Assembly: GCA_015183035.1 (NCBI GenBank)
Contig: JACZZP010000018.1
Coordinates: forward strand, 434,001 to 498,000
DNA from: Meloidogyne chitwoodi
Lineage: Eukaryota; Nematoda; Chromadorea; Rhabditida; Meloidogynidae
DNA length: 64,000 nucleotides
Reading direction: 5' to 3'
Shown: positions 1 to 9,683 of the stretch, in pieces
How the letters are laid out: the number at the start of each line of letters is the position of its first letter
Numbering within the stretch: position 1 is the stretch's first letter
Position numbers and translations under genes: made by a program
The notes under the pieces: generated by a model
The model's database searches: none
Told to the model about the DNA's origin: nothing
Seen by the model: only the letters and a program-made list of their open reading frames with translations

Positions 1-475
1 GTTGAAAAATTAATTAAATTAAAAAAATAGAAAAACAAATAATTGTATTTTAATTAATAATAAATCCGAAAAGTGCGACCTCAGAAAATCTAAAAGAGAA
101 TATCTTATTTTTCTCTCTACTTAAAAATTAAATTTAAATAAAAAAATATAAATAAATGTGGATATATTTTAAAAAAATCTTCCAAATTTTAATATAAACA
201 AACCTCCGATTAAATTAAATTTTTATTACACAAAAAATAATATTTATTTTTTTTAATTAAGATTAAAGGAGATTTATTTAAAAAATTTGATTAATTAAAT
301 TTTTAAGATTTTATTCGACAAAAAATGAAAAGTTTATAGCCTCTATTTTCTAAAATCCAACTGAAAAAACACAAAAATTTATTTTTGTGTTTTATTTAAG
401 GAAATTTAATTTTTATTAAATTTAAATAAAAAAAAAATACTTTTGATAATCACAACAAAAAATTTTTTTTAACTT
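1..475. other. AT-rich flank, nothing recognised
   Basis: Very AT-rich sequence downstream of the PGRMC-like stop codon. I see no ORF, RNA gene or convincing repeat unit here. It may hold the 3' UTR and polyadenylation signal of the minus-strand gene. Confidence 0.4.
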
Positions 476-1447
476 TTATTCCTGAGCCTTTTCTTCTAGT
501 ACTGATTCCTCTTCTTTTGTTTCCTGGGAATTTTCCATTTGGACGGAATTTTCTTCTTCAGGTGCCAATAAACGGCCAACCAAAGGATATTTGACTTTAA
601 AAATAATTTTTTTATAATTTATTAAAAAAAATTAAAAAAAGAATACATGAAAGGCGTTGTTCCCATTCTTTAGCTTCTTCTAAATCATCTGCTGTCATTC
701 CTGAGTGATCATCATATCCATCTTTAACCAATTTAAGATCCATTGTACCTAAGGCTCTTGTAGCATCATGTCCGGCTAACGCTATAAATTATTAAAATTT
801 TATATTCTTCTCAAATTAAAAAAAAATAAACCTCCATAAGCTGCTTGCGGACCATAAAAATCTTTTCCTTTTGTAACGTCATAAATCTGTAAAAATATTT
901 ATGTAAAGAAACACAAAAATTTTAAAAAATAGTGACTGAAAGTTAATAATAAATTTTATTAAAAAATAAAAAAAAGCGCCGTTACAAGACGCATCCTAAA
1001 TGTTTAAAAACTTAAGATTAGTCAGTTTTTTCAGTTGAAGCTTAATTAGCCGCCGAGCGAGTTCGAACCCGCGACCAACTATTTTTTCCTTTACTCATAT
1101 AATCACACACTTTACCACTAAGCCACAGAGAAAGTATTCTTCAATCTATCTTTTAATAGTATTAAATCCCCACAAAAAGTGTTACAAATCTACATTATCA
1201 ATCTTAGTGAGGATATTTAAATAAAAACTTTAAATGTAAAATTAATTAAAAATATATACTTTTCCAAACAGTGCAAAACAAATGCGTTCATCATCAACTC
1301 CATTATAACGCTTAAGTTGATCAATCGTCATATCCCGTTTTTCTAAAGGTTCAACGTTTTCTTGAGTTGGCGGTTCAATTATTTCATATTTTTTAAAGAA
1401 TAATTTATAAACAACATAAACAAAAAGAACAAGCAACACAACATCTA
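476..1447 (-). CDS. PGRMC1: PGRMC/VEM-1-like membrane-associated cytochrome b5-fold protein
   Basis: Heme/steroid-binding cytochrome-b5-like protein of the MAPR family, anchored in ER or plasma membrane by an N-terminal segment. Read on the minus strand, a hydrophobic stretch (LLVLFVYVVYKLFF) is followed by TIDQLKRYNGVDDERICFAL, then IYDVTKGKDFYGPQAAYGG, LAGHDATRALGT and EWEQRLSFKYPLVGRLL, in the order seen in PGRMC proteins. Exons are about 1258-1447, 832-890, 647-781 and 476-591; the stop is at 476-478. The C terminus is acidic, as in the family. The first coding exon is unresolved: the hydrophobic exon has a good acceptor at its upstream end but no in-frame ATG, so a further upstream exon is expected. 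Intron 1 holds a tRNA-like sequence. The family call is firm; the start is not. Confidence 0.85.
1049..1131 (-). repeat. tRNA-like sequence (degenerate)
   Basis: On the minus strand an A-box-like GGCTTAGTGGTAAAG is followed by a B-box-like CGGGTTCGAACTCGC that can form a T arm. The acceptor stems do not pair by eye and the anticodon region is too long. It lies in an intron of the PGRMC-like gene and belongs to a group of about eleven such sequences in this window. Confidence 0.55.
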
Positions 1448-2244
1448 AATTTAAAGAAAAATGTTTTTTTTAATTAATAAATTTATGAAAGTTGGAGTTC
1501 CCTAGACATTAAAACATCTTTTAGACAACCCATCCCTGGACATCACATCAATAAAAACAACAAACAGAGACAAAAAATGAATTGAAGCAAAAAATACCTA
1601 GTCAATTTTTAATATTTATACCGAAGAAATGTTAATCATATATTTGGGGACAACCCAAATGATCGAAACCCAAAAGATCGATTGTAGCAATTTGTGAACT
1701 TGCCAGTTCGGTCAATTAATAAAACACTCCTTGTAGGTCCAAGTTTGAATGGTACCAAATTGTTTTAAGAGATTTGACCGAATTGGCAATTGGACCAATT
1801 GGCAAACTATCTTTTGGGTTCGATCATTTGGGGTGGACTCATATATTTGTGATGTCCAAAGGAAAAGATTATTTTATCAATTGGTGTTGCTCTAATGGAA
1901 GGGTCAAGTATTTTAATTATTCTATTTTAAAAACCCCCTCCCCTTAAAAACTTGTTTGAGACATAAGCCTTATAATATTTTCAAAAAAAACCTATTGCTG
2001 TGATTTCAAACAATCCTGCGATCATTGTCATTTTTTAATTTAGTTAAATTATCAAAATATCACAAATTAGACAAAACACTAAAAATAAAATTAATTTTAA
2101 AAAATACAACACAAAAGAAAAATTAAAAAAAAGTAGAGAAAATAAAAATAAATAAATTATTGATTTTCATTCATTTTTGACTGTTTAATATTTTCTTTTC
2201 TTTTTATTCAATGTAATTAAAAATAAAATTAATAATCTTTTCTC
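1448..2244. other. Intergenic region with one inverted-repeat element
   Basis: Region between the thioredoxin stop and the visible part of the PGRMC-like gene. It contains the short inverted-repeat element at 1646-1838. It may also contain the missing first exon of the PGRMC-like gene, which I could not place. Confidence 0.4.
1646..1838. mobile_element. MITE, 193 bp, 10-bp target duplication
   Basis: The ends are imperfect inverted repeats: ACCCAAATGATCG near the left end pairs with CGATCATTTGGGGT near the right end, continuing into CCCAAAAGAT/ATCTTTTGGG. The element is flanked by direct repeats TCATATATTT (1636-1645 and 1839-1848). Its interior is homologous in reverse orientation to the element at 35784-35978 (shared CCAATTGGTCCAATTGCC and CGGTCAAATCT). 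A 9-10 base duplication suggests a Mutator-like non-autonomous element; this assignment is inference. Confidence 0.75.
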
Positions 2245-3690
2245 TCAAAATTTATCATCAATAATGTCGTCCTCTTCATCATTTGGCATTAATAAATCTT
2301 CCAAAAATTTATCCAAAAATTCATCATCTAAAAAATATTTTTTGATTGAGTTGGACTTTTTGGTGCCCATAACTTAGTGCCAATTTTTTGACTTTTTTGT
2401 TCAAAATTTTTTCTGAATCTTTTCTCATGTAAATAGAAATGTCTAAATTTGAGTTTTCTTTTTTATTAAAATAATCCGATCAGACTTTTCCATTTAAATT
2501 TTAAAATAACGAAGATCTCAATTATTCGATATTTTCATGTTCAAGTTTTCGTGGAATGTCTGTTAAATATTGATTTATTTAAAAAAAGAAACTTTCTTAA
2601 ATATAAAGCCTTCAAATTAAACTAGAATTATTCAAAAATATTTAAAAAAATTAAATTTCAAAAATTCCACGGCTAAGATGTGGGCACCAAAACGTCTCAT
2701 TCCAGTTTTAGTAAAAATTAAAATAATTTTTATAAATTTTATCTTATAAAACATAAACTAACCTTCAGCTCCCTCAAAACGATTAAAAAATTCTCCATCT
2801 TTAAAGCAAACAACAGTTGGCACTGAACTGACCTCAAACTGTTCGGCTAGAGAACTAGCTCCTCCTTCAACATTAACTTTAGCTAATAAAACCTTTTTTA
2901 AAAGGAAAAAGAAATATTTTAGAAATTATAAAAATATTAATTAATTAAAAACCTTATTTCCCTGTCCTAACACTTTTGCTTCAAGTCGTGGCCCAAAACT
3001 TTGGCAGGGGCCACACCTATGAAAATAAATTAAAAAAAAAATATTTAAAATTAATTTTAAAAATACCAATCAGCATGAAAACAAATAATTAAAGGTTTTC
3101 TAGAGTTAAGTATAAAATCATCTATGCCTTCGTCTGAATCCAAGTCAAACACTACTTGTTCTTCTTCGTGCTGTTGCATAGAAATGGAACGAAAAGAGAA
3201 AGCCTTTGTAAAATAAAGGGAAATTGGAGTATTCTGAATTTTAAATTCTGATTTTATATTCAATTTTAATATTGTTCTGAAAGTTAATTCTGATTTTCTT
3301 GTATTTAAATTCTGATTTTTTGATATTCAATTTCTGATTTTGTTCTGACATTTTTTCTTATTCTGGTTTTTGAATTCTGATATTTTTAATTGTGTTCTGA
3401 TATTTAAATTCTACTATTTTAAATTCTGATTTTAATTCTGAATTTACTTTAATTCTGATTTTCTGATATTTAAATTCTGATTTTTGAATTCTTAAATTCT
3501 GATTTTCGTTCTGTTCTGATTTTTATAATTAAATAAAAACCTTCAATTGTTTAACATTTCCTCCAAAGTCAATTAACTGAACAGACTTTGTTTTATTTAT
3601 TAAATTAGTTCTGTTAATTGATTGTTCCAATAAAGTGCTAAATGAAGAAACACTTCGCCTAATAAAATTAGAGAAACGAGAGTTTAACAT
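2245..3690 (-). CDS. TXN2: Mitochondrial-type thioredoxin
   Basis: Thiol-disulfide reductase of the thioredoxin family. The active site WCGPC is rebuilt across an intron (exon ending HADW, next exon CGPCQSFGPRLEAKV). It is followed by LAKVNVEGG, the cis-proline segment VSSVPTVVCFKDGEFFNRFEG and a C-terminal exon EFLDKFLEDLLMPNDEE. Five exons: about 3541-3690, 3067-3206, 2950-3016, 2775-2892 and 2245-2327. The ATG at 3690 opens a Ser/Arg-rich, acid-poor leader (SNFIRRSVSSFS) that looks like a mitochondrial presequence, and the FHADWCGPC context resembles mitochondrial TXN2 more than cytosolic thioredoxin. It lies 256 bases downstream of the TTLL4-like stop on the same strand. The last intron, about 450 bases, is unusually long for the gene. 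Confidence 0.88.
3230..3530. repeat. Degenerate TTCTGATTTTAAA repeat in thioredoxin intron 1
   Basis: About 300 bases made of irregularly spaced copies of ATTCTGATTTT, TAAATTCTGAT and TTGTTCTGA. They lie between thioredoxin exons 1 and 2. I do not see this unit elsewhere in the window, which makes it one of several gene-local simple-repeat families. Confidence 0.7.
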
Positions 3691-3946
3691 ATCTAAAAAA
3701 ATAAAAAAAAATAAATTTAATTTTTGTGAATTAAATTTAAAAAAAAATAAATAATTTGGAAATTTTCCCAAATTAAAATAAAATTTTAATCAAAAATTTA
3801 AAAATAAGGCTTTAAAAATTCGTTGGCAGTCTGAAAAAAATTAAAAAAATATATATTTTATTGCGATTTATTTCTTCTTTTCTTTCTTCTTCTTCTTTTT
3901 TTATTAAAAATTTTTATATTTATTTATTTTCTTTACAATTAATTAA

Positions 3947-6900
3947 TTAATTTAATTTAGCTAAATGTCTTCTATTTTTACATAATTTTTTAATTTTTAA
4001 AATTTTTATTTCTTTTTCTTCTTTTAACATTTTTTGCCAAAATTCAAGTAATAAATTTGAATAAATTGGAGAAAGCATAAATTTTAAATAATTAAAATTT
4101 GTAGATGGATAAACTAATTCAAATTCACCAATTCTGGATATTTCATCTTCAAAGTCAACTAATTTAAAAAATTATTAAAATTTATTTTTTAATCCCCAAA
4201 AGAAGATAACAGAGCATCGAAATGTAAGAACAAAAAAATCAGAATTTTCTTTGAAAAATTTATAAAATTCCCCCCGATGTTTTTGGTATAAGAAGAAGGT
4301 TTGGGAGATAATTTAGATGATTAAAGTTGTTAGGGGAAATTTTTGTATGGGAATAAAATTTAAAAAATGGGTATTTTATTGAAGAATAGAGAGAAGACGA
4401 CTTTTTTTATAGACTAAAAAATTTTGCGGAAAATTTCTTTTATTTTTTACTATAAAAAATTGTAAATAAAATTAAAAAATATTTCCACAAAAATTTTTTA
4501 TTCACAAAGAAAGTCACCTATTCTCTCCTAATAATTCCAAAAAAAAATAAATTTAAAAAATACTTAAAATTCGTAGATCAGAATCAGTCAAAATGTCACA
4601 AATGTCTTCTCTAATTTCCTTAAAATAATTAAATTTTTAAAAATTAAATTTAATTTAAAAAAACCTTATTTTCGTTAAAATACTCTAAATGAGTCTTTTC
4701 CTTTTCCAAATGTTCCTCATCTTTATGAGCATTTAAATTTCTTGTAAGAAAATAGAGTGAGGTATAAAAGTCATCTTCTTCAGAGCTGTTTAGAAAAAAA
4801 ACAAATTTTACATTTTTTACCCAAATGAGTTTTGACCCAAATATAACTTTTATAAAAATTTAAAAGAAAAATTCAAACCTTATTGGAAAAGGAATTCCAG
4901 CCAAAATTAGAGTATCTTTTGCCAATGGTGCCTTAACTGCAATATCCAAAGGTGTAGAAGAGTGAAGGCTTGGGCTAATGTTCATTTCAATTAGCCAGGG
5001 ACGCAAATTGTTATCCACTAAAAAGTAAAAAAATAAATAAAATTAAAAATTAAACCGAGAATATCCATTCCATAAAGCTCATAACTTTAAAAATAAAAAT
5101 TAAATTTAAAAAAATTAAAAAAAACCTTATAAAAGGATATTTACTGTGATGTGCTGCATGTGCTCTTATATGACTTTCACAGGACAAAATAGCCTTTACA
5201 GCAATTTTGTAAATTTCTTCTTTTAAGAAGAAAGAATTATGACCCAATTTATCCAAATATTTCCATAATTGGGTTAATCTCCATTTTGGCACATTTAGCT
5301 GTTGTTGTTCTCCATCTTCTGTTGAGATTGTTGCCAATTTGTTGATTGAATAATTCGTTAAATGCATAAATTGGTTTGTAAAAGAAGTCATTTCTGGGTT
5401 GTAAGAAACACTTGCAAAACTTTAAAAAAGTAAAAAATTAAAATTTATAAAAATGGTCGTTAGAGTCTGGGACAAAAAATTATATTTTAGAGTCAAAAGA
5501 AGAGTAAACATTTTTTAAACACACTAAAATAACCTTATATCCACTATAATTTAAAAAAAAAAACAATTTTCATCTTAAATACTCAAATTTTAGTATTACT
5601 TATTATTCAGACTCTAATATCCAAAAATAATAAATTGTATAAATTTTATTTAAATTAATTTAAATAAATAATTTTTAAGAAAATTTAAATTTCACCAATA
5701 TTTTAATTATTAAAATATATTTATTGGATAAAAGTCACTGGTACCCTATCCCCTTCTTTCCCTGTTCCTCTCCCTCTACATCACAATAAATAAAAATAAT
5801 TAAAAAAAAACAAACCGAACTAATCCTTCCTTGTAAATGTAAATACGCAAAGGATCATAACTTGTGACATAAACGTACACTCTCAAATCAAATTTTGAAT
5901 CATTTATTAAAAAGGGGCTTTCAATATAACTAAAAATTGAAAAAAAAATATAAATTTAAAAAATAAAAATTAAACTGTTGTGCAACCAAAGGAGTTTTTG
6001 CTGGGACCATATTATATTTTGAAACAATATTAATTCCTGTCCCTCTGGCAGATGCTGGCTAAAAAAAATAAAATTTAAATTTTTTGCAAAGGTCCTTAAG
6101 AGTCTGCGATTGAGAAAAAGGAAGAATCCGGACACCGAAAGAGTCCGAGAATTTTAATTCAAACATCCAAAAACAATAAAACAAAATTTTTAATTATATA
6201 AAAATTGACCCAAATGAGTTTTTGACCCAAATATAACAAAAATTATTAACTGGTTTTAAAATAACGTGACGGATAGCCTTCATTGAAAGATAAACACGAA
6301 GTCTTTTTGTGTCTTTAGGTAAAATATAAGTATAAGGCATAATACAAAATTCATCATTTGGAAAACGTTGCATCATATCAAAAAGGTGTAACCAAAGTCT
6401 GTCTTTCCGTCCGAGATGAAAAGCACCGGGGAAGTGATTGACCTAAAAATTTTAAATTAATTTAAAAATTGTTAAATTGAATAAAAATTAAAAAAAAAAT
6501 ACAAACTTTTTGACAAGGCTTTAAAGTCTGATATTGAGCCGATTTAAGATGTCGTCCCCAATATCCAAACCAAAATTGGTCTTCTTCAACTAATTTAAAA
6601 TGGCTTGTGAGCAAACTAAAAAATGTTTAAACTTTAGTTTTCTTAAAAAAAATTAATTAACAAGAAAACCTGTGTCTTACAACTAATGCTAACAATGAAT
6701 TGTTACACCATAAAAGTTGTTGGGTAAAATTCAAAGGTTTTTTAACTAAAAAAATTTATTAGAGAAAAGATGGGTTTAAGGACAAGATTATGAATTTAAA
6801 AAAATAAAAACCTTTAGTACCCTTGACATAAAAAAGTATTGTTGGAGGCACATTGTCAAATAAACTAGCACGAAGAAAAGGTTGAAAATCGTCTGAACAA

Positions 6901-6989
6901 GAAAATAGATATTTGAAATCTATTTTTTCATTAAATATTAAATTTTTTTGTTGTCTTCTAATTTTTTGTAAAGAAGAAGATGAGTTCAT
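3947..6989 (-). CDS. TTLL4: TTLL4-like tubulin polyglutamylase
   Basis: Tubulin tyrosine ligase-like family, which adds glutamate side chains to tubulin tails on axonemal or neuronal microtubules. From the ATG at 6989 the exons give [57 protein letters not shown], then across an intron [14 protein letters not shown] (ATP-grasp loop). Next come [53 protein letters not shown] and [18 protein letters not shown]. The order and the sequence match TTLL4 most closely among TTLL members. The stop is at 3947-3949 after a basic tail ([16 protein letters not shown]). More than ten exons with small introns. Key ATP-grasp segments (KP..SARG, LRVYVY, EMNISPS) are present, so it looks functional. It starts 477 bases from a divergent plus-strand gene. 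Confidence 0.9.
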
Positions 6990-7466
6990 TTTCTAAGAAA
7001 AAAATTAAAGAAAAATTACAACAAAAAGTAGACAAAAGCAACAAAAATATAACAAGGAAAAAAAGCGGTCAAATGCAATTTTCAATAATTTTTAAAATTA
7101 ATCTCTGTTATTGAATTATTATAAAATTATAAGGCCACAATCATGTAAAATTTTGACTAAATGTATAATTGAATTAGTCCTTTAATTAAAATTCTCGACA
7201 GAACCGTCATAGACCGAGAACGCAATTGTCTTTTTTGAGTGCCTTTCGCGCTCAAACTGATTAATTAAAAAAAGAACGTCTGACTGTCTACTCTTCTACT
7301 ATTTCTTAATTATAATTTCACTTACTTTCTATAAAATCAAATTCATTTCAGATTATTAATTTTTTACTTCCATATTTCCAATTTTAATCGAACTAATGTG
7401 TTTTTATTTTTTACTTGTTAACTTTTCACTTTTTTTCATTTTATAGATTATTTTATTAAACAAAAA
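6990..7466. promoter_or_regulatory. Divergent intergenic region
   Basis: 477 bases between the TTLL4-like start (minus) and the small plus-strand gene at 7467, so both promoters should be here. It is AT-rich with a slightly more mixed stretch around 7190-7260. No clear TATA box or known site was recognised. Confidence 0.4.
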
Positions 7467-8115
7467 ATGAGTGACGTAGAATCTTCTTCTGATAAGGGAA
7501 ATTTTTCGGATGTAGACTATGCTGATATGCGTCTTAATGCACTTACAATGCAGGAATTTTTTGATACTCTTCAAATTAATGGTAGACGTGTTAATTCGGT
7601 ATACTTTATAATTATAAGTAGAATATCTAGATATCAAAATTTTTGATTTTTTTGACTGGTTTTTTTTCAATTTACACTAATTATTATAGAACAAAGTTTT
7701 AATATGTTAGTCCTCGCTTTTTATTTTCAGTTTTTTTAATTTCAGATAGCTATGGGTATGACCGGTGGTCCATTCACATTTTGGACGCAGGGTGTTTATA
7801 CTCCGAATATTGAGCTTGAGGTTTTCATACGAAATTCAATAGTCGAAAATAATACAGCTCGACGTGCTCGACGGGTACAAACTCGTTCGCCAGTTTTTGA
7901 TATTGATAATAGGAGTGTCAATTTGGAGGTAACTATTAAATTTTAAAAGTGCACATAATTTAGCAAAAATAATGCATTCTTTTTTCTTACCGTCGAAATT
8001 CAAAAAATCTCATTTAAAATTTTTTAAATAAAATATTTAAAATTAACTTTAGGTTATTATAATTGAAGAGAACGGCACTCGTTTGAATCGGACTATAAGG
8101 GTTTCATTAGAATAA
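7467..8115 (+). CDS. Small protein, function unknown
   Basis: Three exons: 7467-7598, 7746-7928 and 8053-8115, with GT/AG borders in matching phase. The product is about 125 residues. It begins with an acidic Ser/Asp-rich stretch (MSDVESSSDKGNFSDVDYAD). A central part follows with GMTGGPFTFWTQGVYTPNIE and an arginine-rich segment (TARRARRVQTR), and the protein ends in a beta-like tail with IIEENGTRLNRTIRVSLE. There is no signal peptide or membrane segment. I do not recognise the family. Its uninterrupted reading phase through two introns supports a real gene. An AATAAA signal lies about 130 bases after the stop. Confidence 0.6.
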
Positions 8116-8307
8116 TTTATTGTAATTTTTATTATTAGTACACACCACGGGCAGACTTCCAGATTTATCGCGGCGTTATGAATCGTAATTGAAAGAGTAT
8201 AAAAATAATTTATTTTTCATTGTAAATGCATTTAAAAAATAAAATTTAATGTTTCAATTGATGTATTCCTTAAAATTTATTTTTCCGTAGTTTTCCACTT
8301 GAGAGTA

Positions 8308-8480
8308 GAGATAGGAACAGGATCGGGTCCCGATCCTGTTTCCCGATCCGTTTTCCTGATTTTTTTGAGAGATCGGGATGAAATTTGAATCGGGAATTCC
8401 CGATTTTTCTGATCCGGGTCCATCCCGATCGTTCACTTTTTAAATTTCCCGATCCCGATTTCTTCAAAATCCTATCTCTG
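8308..8480. mobile_element. Palindromic MITE rich in CCCGATC, 10-bp target duplication
   Basis: The terminal inverted repeat GAGATAGGA/TCCTATCTC encloses multiple CCCGATC and GATCGGG words in both orientations, so the element folds on itself in several ways. It is flanked by direct repeats CTTGAGAGTA (8298-8307 and 8481-8490). It is much richer in GC than its surroundings. The overlapping minus-strand ORFs here are products of the palindrome. Confidence 0.75.
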
Positions 8481-8490
8481 CTTGAGAGTA

Positions 8491-9683
8491 CCTCCAAAAA
8501 TTAAAGAAATGTGAGATCCTCGAGGTGTGTCAATTAGTCATATTTTACATGGCCTTTTTAACATTGACATTTTGAACATTTTTCCCTTGTTGACACATTG
8601 AAATTATTTTTATTAAATTTTGCCAAAAATATTGACAGGCGTCATTTTAAAACTAAACACTCTTTTTCTTCTAATTCTCGCTTTTTTTGTTTTTCTATGC
8701 TTCTAGAGTCTTAGTTTATAAATTTTTTAAATTTAAAAATTTACTTTTATTTTTTATTTGACATTATTTCTTTTTAATTCACTGTATTATTGTCTTTGAT
8801 TTATATTCATGATACAAATATAGTGTTTGATCTTTAATGATCTGATTTTTTAATCAAAAGAAAGGTTTGTTTGTTTTCCAGCTTTTTGATGTTGATCATT
8901 TTCTTTTTCAGATTTTTTCATCACTAAAACGCGGGAAAGTAAGCCCGGAGGGTTTGACAGACCTTTTCTTTATATTCATCAAGTCAATAGTGTAGTAGTT
9001 GTTTGTGCTGCTACTGATGTGCCCTCACTATTACATCTCCCCTCTCTTTTGCCACAGCTCTGACTTTCTTTCTCTGCCTTCCAAAACCATCATGAGGACC
9101 AACCGACTCATGTCAGTAGACGACGAGCAGTTCTCTTTTTTCCCTTACACCCTTTTCTTCCTTTTCCTTGCCGGTCGTCGTCATCAGCGCCCATTGAGCG
9201 ACGACCGGCCTTGCTCGACAGCCAACGAAGAACCCCAACCAAACCCAGCTGCTGCTGCTAGTAGTAATAGTCTTCATTCTCCTTTCTTCCATTTCATTTC
9301 CTTGCTTTCCTCTTCCATTGCCTTCATCATCAACAACGACAGCAGCCAACCAACCATCATCCAACCACCAACACACGCTCAACAGCAACAGCCACTCCAC
9401 CAACAAAAAGCAGCAGTCCTTCACCACGGCCATCTTCTCTATATCGCCACATACCAACCACACCATCACATTCTACTACTACTATTATTGCTGTTGCTAC
9501 TTCTACTACTTACATATATATTTCCTAACCAAAGCCATCTTTTTATTATTTTCTTCACCATCACCAAGAGGTTCTGGGCTCTGTTCCTGTTTTACTACTT
9601 TCTTGCCTTATTTTTGGCTGTAATTTTAATTTTTAATTAATTTTTAGTTCAAAAATTGTTCAGAAAATTGTTTTTTACAACAA
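8491..9683 (+). promoter_or_regulatory. Upstream region of the zinc-finger gene
   Basis: Probable promoter and 5' leader of the plus-strand zinc-finger gene. From about 8936 to 9600 the base composition shifts: less A, more C, with CAACAGCAACAG-like and CTACTACTATTATTGCTG microsatellite stretches. A 213-codon plus-strand ORF (8999-9640) is low-complexity with a poly-leucine run produced by the CTA/CTG microsatellite. I do not regard it as a gene. Confidence 0.45.

Noticed and set aside
8999..9640. 213-codon plus-strand ORF
   Set aside because: Low-complexity translation dominated by microsatellite-encoded Leu, His and Gln runs; the opposite strand is equally open. It looks like a leader or promoter of the zinc-finger gene.
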